Positions 1 to 6,779 of a stretch of 9,087 nucleotides of DNA are shown piece after piece. The position numbers and the translations under genes are program-made. The stretch's first letter is position 1. Every line of letters begins with the position of its first letter. Below the pieces are notes generated by a model that worked only from the letters and a program-made list of their open reading frames with translations, was not told the origin of the DNA and ran no database searches. The stretch is taken from NCBI GenBank assembly GCA_938003665.1, contig CALKYI010000467.1:1-9087 (forward strand), given 5' to 3'. The stretch is from an uncultured Flavobacteriales bacterium (GTDB lineage: Bacteria > Bacteroidota > Bacteroidia > Flavobacteriales_D > Sanyastnellaceae).

Positions 1-3
1 AAG

Positions 4-30
4 TTGTTTGCGGAATTCGGACTATCTTCC
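4..30 (+). promoter_or_regulatory. Possible weak Bacteroidota-type promoter of the surface-protein gene
   Basis: TTG at 4-6 is followed 16 bases later by TATCTTCC (23-30), a partial match to the Bacteroidota -7 element TAnnTTTG. It lies just ahead of the chosen ATG at 47. The -7 match is imperfect, the spacing is short, and the window edge hides any further upstream signal, so this is only a suggestion. Confidence 0.18.
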
Positions 31-46
31 CGACAAACCGCCGAAC

Positions 47-2854
47 ATGAACCTGAATCCTGCACGAACGTTCTGGCTGGCCTGTGCCACCCTTCTCTTT
101 TTCAGTGCCAACGCACAAGATGCTATCACCTTTGGATACACGGGTGAAGTGGAGATCTATGTCGTTCCCAATTGCGTTTCGCAGTTGGAGGTCGAATTGA
201 AAGGTGCAGCAGGTGGAGGCCCCAACGGCGGCAACGGCTCGACCGTCACGGGCATCATTGACGTCGTGGAGGGTGAAATCCTTGAAATCAGAGTCGGCGG
301 TGAAGGCGGATGTCCAGCCGCCGGTTACAATGGAGGCGGAGGCGGAGGAACAGCAGGTGGAGCCAACGCTGGATGCGGCGGCGGCGGCGCATCAGACATT
401 CGCATTGGAGGATCGGCATTGGCGGATCGCGTAGTCGTTGCTGCAGGCGGCGGCGGCATGGGTGGAGGAAATACGGACGCCGACGCCGGTGATGCCGGCT
501 GCAATGCCGGCGGTGAAGGCGATAGCCCCTTTGGACAAGGAGGAAACGGAGCAACGCAAAATTCTGGTGGTGCCGGTGGCCCGCCATGGATCGGTTCTGG
601 TAACAACGGAGACGGCGGTGGCCTTGGTATTGGTGGCGATGGTGCCATTGACCCTTGCTACAACGTCGGTCCTGGTGGTGGAGGTGGAGGCGGCTACTAC
701 GGCGGTGGCGGAGGTGGTAGCGACTGCTTCGCTTCGGGCACGCTTGGCGGCGGCGGCGGCGGTGGCGGGTCAAGCCTCACGCCAGCAGGATTCTCATGCG
801 TCGGAGGCAACGTGTCCGGACAAGGCTCAATCGTCATCACGCCGATTGGCGGGGTCGGTCTGGTGGTCGAACCCACCGCTCCGCAATTCTGTGAAGGCGA
901 CTCCCTCTTCTTAACCCTTTCTGGTGCGGACAATTATGATTGGTTCGAAGCGGACGGGTTGACCGTCATTGACGGAGCGAACGTCCTGGTCAATCCGCTT
1001 GAAACCACGGTGTACAATGTCATTGCTTCAAACGAAGAGTGCATCGATACGGTGGACGTCACAGTAACCGTAGTGCCCTACCCGGTCATCACCGTCGACC
1101 CCGAATACATCACGACCTGCAACGAACCCGTTTCCCTATCAGCCACCGGTGCGTTCCAGCTCCAATGGTTGCCCAACGAGAGTTTGGTCGGAAACGGATA
1201 CGGTCCTTTCCAAACCGCCAACCCGACGGAAACAACGGTTTACACAGTGATCGGCACCAACTCCGGATGCAGTTCTGAAGCCACGGTGACCGTTGCGTAT
1301 CAGTTGGAAGTAGAGAGCACGGAGTACTATTGCGAAGGAGGCAGCTACAGCCTGCCCGACGGATCGGAAGTCAACGAGGAAGGCACGTACATTGCGGAGT
1401 ACGTTTCCGTAGAGGGGTGTGACAGCATCGTTACCGTGAACCTCTTCGAGCAGTCCACGTACGACTTCCAAATGCCGGTGCAACTCTGCGCCGGTGAGAC
1501 CTTCACCTTGCCGGATGGCACCGTAATCGACGAGCCCGGCACGTTCCCGGTCGTACTCGAGACTGCGCTCGCCCAGTGCGACAGCACCATCACAACGGTG
1601 GTCTCCATGCTTCAACCGTTCGAAACCCAGAACACCTTGGCCCTCTGCGAAGGGGAGCCGGTAGTGCTCGGCGACGGCACGGTCGTAACGGAAGAAGGCG
1701 TTTACACCGTGGTATTGAGCTCAGAAACCAATGGGTGCGACAGCACAGTGACTTCCAATGTGATTTTCCAACCCAACTACGATATGAGTGTGGCACTTGA
1801 TGCGTGTGATGACGGCTCCTACCTTTTCCCAGATGGCACCCTACCCACCACTTCGGGCATTTACAATTTCGATTTGCAGACCACGCTTGGCTGCGACAGC
1901 AGCGTGACCATCGATTTGACGCTGAATCCTGCCTATGACATCAGCTACAACGCGGCCATCTGCGCTGGAGAGAGCTACACCATGCCCGACGGCTCTGCCA
2001 TCACCGCAGCGGGTCCATACACGTCGGTCTTGCAGACCGCTGCCGGGTGCGACAGCAGCATCACGGTTCAGTTGACGGTCAACCCATTGCCCGATCTTTC
2101 GAGCAGTGCAGAGGACAGCTACTGCTTGTACGATGGAAACATCGAGTTGACCCCCACGCCGGACGGCGGCACGCTGACGGGCGACCTGCTGAATGGCAAC
2201 ACCCTGCAGCACGAAGGAGCCGATCCCGGCACCTACGAAGTGAGTTATTCGGTCACCGACGGCAACGGGTGCACCAACATCGATTTGGTAGAATACGTAC
2301 TCGCGACGCCCATCGAGCCCACATTCGATTTCGAAATGATCTGCAACGAACTCGAACTCATCAGTACCGTGAACGATCCGAACGAAGCTTATGGGTACGA
2401 ATGGTATTTGGAGAACGAATTGGTCGCCATCTTCCCCAACCCAACGTATTTCTTCGACCAGACAGGAAGCTTCGAAATGGGGCTCTCGGTCACTGACCCC
2501 TATGGATGCGTGTACGCAGCCTCGCAGGAAGTCTACCTGCAAAACGCCTTGAACCTTGAAGGCTTCTTCGTGCCGAATGTATTCACGCCCAATGGCGACG
2601 ACTTCAATGAGGTATTCTTGATTCCGTCGGCAGTGAGCGCTTGCTTGAATTACAACGTCGACATTTTCAACCGTTGGGGACAATTGGTTTACACCATGAC
2701 ACCGCTGACCGCGGCATTTGCCGGCAAAGACGAAGCTGGTAACGAATTGCCTGAAGGTGTGTATTACTACACCATGGAAATCCTTGAATACCCATGCGAT
2801 GAAACGCCCGAACTGCAGCCTTTCTGCAGTGGCACCATCTCTCTGTTCCGATAA
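47..2854 (+). CDS. T9SS type B-sorted secreted surface protein with glycine-rich and Cys-pair repeat domains
   Basis: Predicted large (935 aa) cell-surface or secreted protein exported by Sec and then by the type IX secretion system. I chose the ATG at 47 over the TTG at 8 because it puts the signal peptide at the N-terminus (charged start, hydrophobic WLACATLLFFSANA, cleavage before QD). In order: a glycine-rich domain (about residues 25-265); two Ig-like domains (about 270-420) with the ETTVYTVIGTNSGC-type ending; five repeats of about 52 residues, each with C-x-G...LPDG and later GCDS (about 423-680); two PKD/Ig-like segments (about 681-838); and a C-terminal sorting domain (about 840-935) with VPNVFTPNGDDFNEVF, YNVDIFNRWGQLVYTM and EGVYYYTMEI. 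The last matches the gliding-motility-associated/CHU_C type B signal. No catalytic motif is visible, so an adhesin or matrix role is inferred. A small exported protein gene follows after 11 bases. Confidence 0.93.
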   Translation: MNLNPARTFWLACATLLFFSANAQDAITFGYTGEVEIYVVPNCVSQLEVELKGAAGGGPNGGNGSTVTGIIDVVEGEILEIRVGGEGGCPAAGYNGGGGGGTAGGANAGCGGGGASDIRIGGSALADRVVVAAGGGGMGGGNTDADAGDAGCNAGGEGDSPFGQGGNGATQNSGGAGGPPWIGSGNNGDGGGLGIGGDGAIDPCYNVGPGGGGGGGYYGGGGGGSDCFASGTLGGGGGGGGSSLTPAGFSCVGGNVSGQGSIVITPIGGVGLVVEPTAPQFCEGDSLFLTLSGADNYDWFEADGLTVIDGANVLVNPLETTVYNVIASNEECIDTVDVTVTVVPYPVITVDPEYITTCNEPVSLSATGAFQLQWLPNESLVGNGYGPFQTANPTETTVYTVIGTNSGCSSEATVTVAYQLEVESTEYYCEGGSYSLPDGSEVNEEGTYIAEYVSVEGCDSIVTVNLFEQSTYDFQMPVQLCAGETFTLPDGTVIDEPGTFPVVLETALAQCDSTITTVVSMLQPFETQNTLALCEGEPVVLGDGTVVTEEGVYTVVLSSETNGCDSTVTSNVIFQPNYDMSVALDACDDGSYLFPDGTLPTTSGIYNFDLQTTLGCDSSVTIDLTLNPAYDISYNAAICAGESYTMPDGSAITAAGPYTSVLQTAAGCDSSITVQLTVNPLPDLSSSAEDSYCLYDGNIELTPTPDGGTLTGDLLNGNTLQHEGADPGTYEVSYSVTDGNGCTNIDLVEYVLATPIEPTFDFEMICNELELISTVNDPNEAYGYEWYLENELVAIFPNPTYFFDQTGSFEMGLSVTDPYGCVYAASQEVYLQNALNLEGFFVPNVFTPNGDDFNEVFLIPSAVSACLNYNVDIFNRWGQLVYTMTPLTAAFAGKDEAGNELPEGVYYYTMEILEYPCDETPELQPFCSGTISLFR
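203..835 (+). repeat. Glycine-rich low-complexity coding region
   Basis: This part of the surface-protein gene encodes long runs of Gly interrupted by Ala, Ser, Asn, Tyr and several Cys. The DNA is correspondingly rich in GGC/GGA/GGT codons and makes several spurious Arg- or Pro-rich open frames on both strands. Hydrophobic strands at its two ends (VSQLEVELKGAAGG and QGSIVITPIGG) fit a folded glycine-rich domain rather than a simple linker. Such domains are known in other secreted proteins; the ligand or role here is unknown. Confidence 0.8.
1313..2086 (+). repeat. Five tandem ~52-residue repeats with paired cysteines
   Basis: Five successive protein repeats lie inside the surface-protein gene, at about 1313-1450, 1451-1609, 1610-1768, 1769-1927 and 1928-2086. 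Each has a first Cys in a C-x-G or C-D-D-G context, an L/F/M-P-D-G or LGDG turn, a G-x-Y/F strand, then CDS (usually GCDS) followed by a V-T/I-V strand. Successive first cysteines are 52-53 residues apart and the two cysteines in a unit are 29-30 apart, which would suit one disulphide per unit. Similar units are common in T9SS-exported Bacteroidota proteins. The copies have diverged in DNA, so this is an old expansion and not a recent tandem array. Confidence 0.85.
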
Positions 2855-2865
2855 ACACCTACCAC

Positions 2866-3219
2866 ATGAAGCATCTTTTCTCTGTCGCACTCTTTACCCT
2901 CGCCCTTAGCGTTTCATCTGCTTTCGGGCAATCGACTCCCGATGAAACTGCTGACATCAAGTCTAATTACGAGGCGCAAGGCATCAATTTCGATCAAGTA
3001 CGCTCCATGGTGGAGACGGTCACGAATAATGCGCTCGAGCCCAATGAAGCGGTGATGGCTGACTTTTTGCGAACCATTGCATCCTTTCAAGCCGCTGGCG
3101 CGCCCGTTCCCATGACGGAGGAATGGTTGACCCACTGGACCACAGTGCATGCTATCACCAATGAGCAGGCGCAGGACTTGTACAAAGTCGCCCTCCGATT
3201 CGGACTGCAACGCAGGTAA
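2866..3219 (+). CDS. Small exported protein of unknown function
   Basis: A 117-residue protein with a clear Sec signal peptide (MKHLF, then a hydrophobic stretch, likely cleavage after AFG, before Q22). The mature part of about 95 residues has no cysteine or further membrane segment and looks mostly helical. It contains an amphipathic stretch around NFDQVRSMVETVTNNAL and ends in a basic tail, RFGLQRR. The ATG lies 11 bases after the stop of the surface-protein gene, so the two are probably cotranscribed, and a periplasmic or surface role beside that protein is inferred. I do not recognise the family, and it lacks a T9SS sorting domain. Confidence 0.75.
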   Translation: MKHLFSVALFTLALSVSSAFGQSTPDETADIKSNYEAQGINFDQVRSMVETVTNNALEPNEAVMADFLRTIASFQAAGAPVPMTEEWLTHWTTVHAITNEQAQDLYKVALRFGLQRR

Positions 3220-3305
3220 AAATCCTACACTTATGAACTCTGTGCTGACGGTCATGAACTAGGCCATTCGCACACCACGTAGGTAACAGGAAAATCACTA
3301 CCCTT
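3220..3305. other. Intergenic gap with a short direct repeat
   Basis: This gap of 86 bases contains two copies of ATGAACT (3233-3239 and 3254-3260), 21 bases apart, about two helical turns. Both fall inside a 10-codon open frame (3233-3262, ATG to TAG). TACCCTTG at 3299-3306 is a one-mismatch version of the TAnnTTTG -7 element and overlaps the predicted GTG start of the next gene. No convincing -33 element or terminator hairpin is visible. Confidence 0.3.
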
Positions 3306-4484
3306 GTGGCCGTGTACATCACCCAAGCCAACATCCACTCGTGTAGAAACGAAATCACCAAGGCTTGGGGGCACTCTGTGCAAACCCAACGCGACTGCGT
3401 TGCCCTTTCTGAGGCCATTTTCGCAAAAACGGGTAAAAAGGTAGCAAGCCACACTTTGCGGCGATTTTTTGGCCTGGTGTCCTTTGACGGACAGTTTCGA
3501 AAGTCCACGCTCGACAACTTGGCGAATTTTGTAGGGTACGAATCTTGCGATGAATTCCTGGACCGCCTCAAGAACGAGGAGGACATGGTTGAGCTATTGG
3601 TTCGGCTTCAGGTGCAGAACGTGGAGATTGACGAGTATTACATCAACCGCCTCATCGAACGGGACATTTCAATGGAAGCGGTGATGATGGCAGGCCACTT
3701 GATCAACCTGCGGCTGGAACAGAACGATCACGAACGCATCATCCGGCTGTTTCAAGCCCTTCAACCCGTGGACGCCGGTAGGCATACGTACTATGCTATT
3801 ATCTCTGTTTTTGCGCACTATGTCGGCCCAAAATTTCACACTGTTCAAGACGACGCTTTTATCGAGCGACTGATGACGGAGACCCCGTTCATCAACTTGG
3901 TGCTGTCTTTTTACGTGCCTTTGATGGAATTGAAAGGGGCATACGGCCATCACATCGAAATGATGTTAAGTACTTCAAACGATTCAGAGCATCAGGCCTT
4001 TGGCCATAGTTTATTGGCTACTCGGGCGTTGCTTGCTGGCGATAACGGCCTGGCCCTAGAACACTTTCAAAAGATTCCAAGCGGTGATTATTTCTCCATT
4101 CTTGAGGGACGTATCGCAGTATTGGACTACCTCCTGAACGGAGTAGACGCAGATGCCTTGGGAGGGCACTTCAGTCCACCTGCCAACCAAGCCATCTTCT
4201 ATTTCAAGGCCATAACGCCTCTGTTGGTGGCTTTTGATGAAGCAAAACTCTTGGAGCAACTCATCGTCGAACATGAGCTGCTGTTCATCACTTCGCAGCA
4301 TTGGATGGAGGAGTGCGTTAAAAAGCAAACGCAATTGGCCATGGCGTGGGTCCTCGCTAAGCAAGGAAATCACAAAGAGAGTCAGGCGACATTGGGCGTA
4401 TTAAGGAACACGACGTTCCCGAAGGACTACCAAGGCACCTCGCAGCTCATCATTGAAGCCACAGAAGCTGCATTGCTGGCGTGA
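3306..4484 (+). CDS. Cytoplasmic protein with HTH-like N-terminus and helical-repeat body
   Basis: A 392-residue soluble protein with no signal peptide or membrane segment. Residues about 24-87 (TQRDCVALSEAI, then TLRRFFGLV, then LDNLANFVGYESCDEFL) resemble an N-terminal domain I know from many Bacteroidota proteins, in which an HTH-like helical unit precedes variable C-terminal domains. The rest (about 90-392) is almost all helical and looks TPR-like, including ALLAGDNGLALEHFQKIPSG and AMAWVLAKQGNHKESQATL, so a regulator or scaffold is plausible but unproved. The start is uncertain: no ATG is suitable, GTG at 3306 gives the longest frame, and GTG at 3312 would remove two residues. Its stop shares the TGATCA palindrome with the opposing gene. 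DNA binding is inference. Confidence 0.75.
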   Translation: MAVYITQANIHSCRNEITKAWGHSVQTQRDCVALSEAIFAKTGKKVASHTLRRFFGLVSFDGQFRKSTLDNLANFVGYESCDEFLDRLKNEEDMVELLVRLQVQNVEIDEYYINRLIERDISMEAVMMAGHLINLRLEQNDHERIIRLFQALQPVDAGRHTYYAIISVFAHYVGPKFHTVQDDAFIERLMTETPFINLVLSFYVPLMELKGAYGHHIEMMLSTSNDSEHQAFGHSLLATRALLAGDNGLALEHFQKIPSGDYFSILEGRIAVLDYLLNGVDADALGGHFSPPANQAIFYFKAITPLLVAFDEAKLLEQLIVEHELLFITSQHWMEECVKKQTQLAMAWVLAKQGNHKESQATLGVLRNTTFPKDYQGTSQLIIEATEAALLA

Positions 4485-4487
4485 TCA
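4482..4487. other. TGATCA palindrome supplying both stop codons of convergent genes
   Basis: Plus-strand TGA (4482-4484) ends the HTH-like protein gene. The adjoining TCA (4485-4487), read on the other strand, is the TGA of the YdbT-like gene. There is no intergenic DNA and no hairpin between them, so transcripts from the two sides must run into the opposing coding region. Confidence 0.95.
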
Positions 4488-6002
4488 CATCCACGGTCGA
4501 TTCGTCGATTCCACCTCGTACAGCACCAAGTCTCGCAATTGTCTTGCTGTTATCTTCGGAATGAACCGAACCACGACGGGGCCTGCGGCCGTGTAAATGC
4601 GTGCGTGAGCCAGCGAGCGACGGCGCATCAACCAGCTTTCAGTCAGAACAACACGTTGTGCCTTGCGCAATTCCGTTCGGAGGTGCTTTTTGCGGAGCCA
4701 CCCAGTGCGCATGATCAGTTGCTCCGCAGATAATGTCAACTCGACGCCGCGGTACTGATTTACCGCTGCGACAGTTAACCAAACGCACCAAAGAACCGCG
4801 GCGATCTGCATCCACCCATCACCCCAGATGAAGAACGGCACCACGACAACAGCCCGGAACATCAACATGCGAATCAGCATGAGTTGGTGAGGCTTAATCG
4901 TCTCTGTCTTGTCACCAAATGGTGGAAACAGCATCGCATGAAGGCGATCGGCATGATCGGATTCCAATCCTGGGATCGCCATGTTCACTCCCCCTTCAGT
5001 CGCATCTGATTGGGCGCGAGCTTGGTGGACTTTGTACGTCTCAAAGCCCACCAATCGTTGCAATACGCTGCTACTGCCTTCCAAAAGCTGAACCTTGTGC
5101 AACGGAATCTTGAACTCGAATTTTTTGAGCAACCCTCCAGACAACTCCAGCCCCTCTGCCCGAGCATTCACCTGCAGGTTATAGTACCTCAACACCGCAC
5201 CGATCAGCGAGACCAGCATCCCTACAACGACGGCGCCGATGGTAAAAAGGGGAATGAGCAACACCCATAAAAATTTTAGCACGAACCACGTATACGTCGG
5301 AACATCCGAAAGCCAGTCCGTCAGCGTTCGCTCCAAAGGTTCTGCTAACGCAACAATTGACCCAACAGCAATCAGTGCATTCCGCAAGTGATTTTGTGTC
5401 AAACCGATTTTAAACAACCGATTCCACGACAGCGCAATCAACTCCTCTCCTTCCGGAATAGATTCGGATTCCGCGTCAGACGTGGCGACCTGCCCCACGC
5501 CCTCCACCGAGGATAAAACTGCTTTGACCGCCTTCGCATCCTCCACCTTGAGTGCGGCAATCTCCACCTCGGCGCCTGCTGTTCCTGCCGTGTCGACCTT
5601 CACGCTCATCACACCAAAAAGACGCTGCCAGATCGACTGTTCGAGGTTCACCATTTGAATGCGCTCAAAAGCGACAGTGACACGCTCCCGCTCCAAAATA
5701 CCTTTTCGAATGATCAGTGAATCCGGGGTGATTTGAAACGTAAATCGCATGTGCTGTAAAACGGCGATTGCACAAACGAGGAGCAACACACCGATCCCCA
5801 ACCACTTTGCATAATTCAAAAAGGTGTCATTGACGGCCAATCCCGCAAGAGCTGGCCATCCACTTCGCAAAAAGAACCACAAGTACCTGATGAAATACTG
5901 AACAACCCCCGCCGGGTGCTGCCGGCGCGGAGGTGGGACCGTCGCATCCATACCGGAGTCAGGCTGCACCGCAGGTGCCTTATGTTGTTCTGACTCGCTC
6001 AT
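4485..6002 (-). CDS. YdbT-like membrane protein with three bacterial PH (bPH2/DUF304) domains
   Basis: A 505-residue membrane protein of the YdbT type, close to the family's usual length. Predicted layout: cytoplasmic N-terminus rich in Pro; hydrophobic segments about 33-57 and 64-84; bPH2 domain 1 about 86-165 (ITPDSLIIRKGILERERVTV, FERIQMVNLEQS); hydrophobic segments about 207-222 and 237-271; bPH2 domain 2 about 274-360 (LELSGGLLKKFEFKIPLHKVQ); hydrophobic segments about 374-414; and a C-terminal third domain about 418-498 (LTLSAEQLIMRTGWLRKKHL). It is paired with the YdbS-like gene, whose end overlaps its start by 23 bases, as is common for these two families. Members have been linked to membrane stress and export or resistance in other bacteria, but the biochemical role is not settled. 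No enzyme motif is seen. Confidence 0.9.
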   Translation of the reverse strand: MSESEQHKAPAVQPDSGMDATVPPPRRQHPAGVVQYFIRYLWFFLRSGWPALAGLAVNDTFLNYAKWLGIGVLLLVCAIAVLQHMRFTFQITPDSLIIRKGILERERVTVAFERIQMVNLEQSIWQRLFGVMSVKVDTAGTAGAEVEIAALKVEDAKAVKAVLSSVEGVGQVATSDAESESIPEGEELIALSWNRLFKIGLTQNHLRNALIAVGSIVALAEPLERTLTDWLSDVPTYTWFVLKFLWVLLIPLFTIGAVVVGMLVSLIGAVLRYYNLQVNARAEGLELSGGLLKKFEFKIPLHKVQLLEGSSSVLQRLVGFETYKVHQARAQSDATEGGVNMAIPGLESDHADRLHAMLFPPFGDKTETIKPHQLMLIRMLMFRAVVVVPFFIWGDGWMQIAAVLWCVWLTVAAVNQYRGVELTLSAEQLIMRTGWLRKKHLRTELRKAQRVVLTESWLMRRRSLAHARIYTAAGPVVVRFIPKITARQLRDLVLYEVESTNRPWM

Positions 6003-6504
6003 CCAAAAGTTGCCTGAGGCGCTTCGCTCGCTCCACGTCCATACCGGGTACGCGCAGGTTTGCTCCTGAATTTCCAGCTGTGTAAAGCTTCAGCGTGCAG
6101 ACCTCGAAGGCCCGAGCGACAGGGCCTTGGGCGATTTCGCTGTGCTGGATGCGATTGAAGGGAACCGTGACCGTCTCGCGCTTGAAAAAACCCGACCGGT
6201 AACTCAAATCATGTTCTCGCACAAGCACACCTCGCAGTGGAAACCCTTTGATTTCTTCAATGGCCCACCCCGAGCCGAACAACACAACAGCCCCTACCGC
6301 TACCCACACCCCCCAACGGAGGGTACCGACCTCCTGCCATTCAAACCACGAAACCGTTCCAACCCCCAAGAAGAGCAGCAACATGACGCCTGTGTAAACG
6401 GCAGCCCGCAGTTTAAGGTACCGCGATGGCAGCCCTTCAAACTCTTCTGCCATGAGGGTGGGCAGGGCATCGATTCGCACGGAATTGTTGGTAAATAACG
6501 ACAT
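5980..6504 (-). CDS. YdbS-like membrane protein with one bacterial PH (bPH2) domain
   Basis: A 174-residue protein with two adjacent membrane segments (about 34-52 and 62-82) and one bPH2 domain (about 86-168: GVLVREHDLSYRSGFFKRET, then VPFNRIQHSEIAQGPVARAF, then LYTAGNSGANLRVPGM). The R-x-G-x-F-x-R-E and PFNRIQ motifs are the hallmarks of this family. It precedes and overlaps the YdbT-like gene by 23 bases, so the two are probably translationally coupled and form a complex in the cytoplasmic membrane. The ATG start lies 41 bases after the restored stop of the Kazal-like lipoprotein gene; no strong Shine-Dalgarno is seen, as is usual in Bacteroidota. Confidence 0.9.
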   Translation of the reverse strand: MSLFTNNSVRIDALPTLMAEEFEGLPSRYLKLRAAVYTGVMLLLFLGVGTVSWFEWQEVGTLRWGVWVAVGAVVLFGSGWAIEEIKGFPLRGVLVREHDLSYRSGFFKRETVTVPFNRIQHSEIAQGPVARAFEVCTLKLYTAGNSGANLRVPGMDVERAKRLRQLLDERVRTT

Positions 6505-6545
6505 CTTGGGTAGGCCTCAATGTACGCGAATCCTGCCAAATCAAC

Positions 6546-6778
6546 TCATGGGCAGGTTCCAGGGGTGAACTCCGTGATACCGTAGCAACCGGCTTCACCG
6601 AATTCATGTAGGTATTGCCATCGCATCCACATACGGGATCGACGACCATGGGGTAATAACAGTCCTCATTCAGGACCGGCGTGCAGTCGGGATTTTTGAC
6701 GCACCCCGTCGCCGCACACAAAAAAAGGACAGCGGCTCCAATGGCCACTGCACCTTTTCTATGTGTTCGTTGTTGCAA
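6546..6778 (-). pseudogene. Kazal-like cysteine-rich lipoprotein, broken by a one-base frameshift
   Basis: The start is best read as TTG at 6778, one base after the stop of the SulP gene. It gives a basic N-terminus (QQRTHRKG), a hydrophobic core (AVAIGAAVLFLC) and a lipobox ending at C26 (AATGC). Next come DC, EDCYYP and DPVCGCDGNTYMNS, typical of small Kazal-like lipoproteins of Bacteroidota. After S60 the frame leaves the family: adding one T between 6599 and 6598 gives CEAGCYGITEFTPGTCP and a TGA at 6548-6546, a 77-residue protein with the full cysteine set. As written, the frame instead runs on to 6437, inside ydbS, with unrelated residues. A sequencing or assembly error, or a recent mutation, would both explain this. 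Protease inhibition is only suggested by the fold family. Confidence 0.8.
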
Positions 6779-6779
6779 C

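Noticed and set aside
8..46. TTG start at 8 for the surface protein
   Set aside because: It would add 13 polar residues before a normal signal peptide; the ATG at 47 fits better.
288..933. Arg- or Pro-rich open frames on both strands
   Set aside because: These are by-products of GGC/GGA-rich codons in the glycine-rich domain; they have no protein-like composition.
1313..2086. Regular spacing suggestive of a CRISPR-like array
   Set aside because: The repeats are protein-level units of about 159 bases that have diverged in DNA and lie within one reading frame; there are no identical short repeats with unique spacers.
1841..2890. 349-codon open frame on the minus strand
   Set aside because: It lies wholly antisense to the well-supported surface-protein gene, its translation is rich in Arg, His and Val without a domain pattern, and the plus-strand repeats and sorting domain explain the region.
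6720..6726. Run of seven A (T on the coding strand) as a slippage site in the lipoprotein gene
   Set aside because: The signal peptide before it and the lipobox and Cys-rich region after it are in the same frame, so no slippage is needed here; the frame break is later, near 6598.
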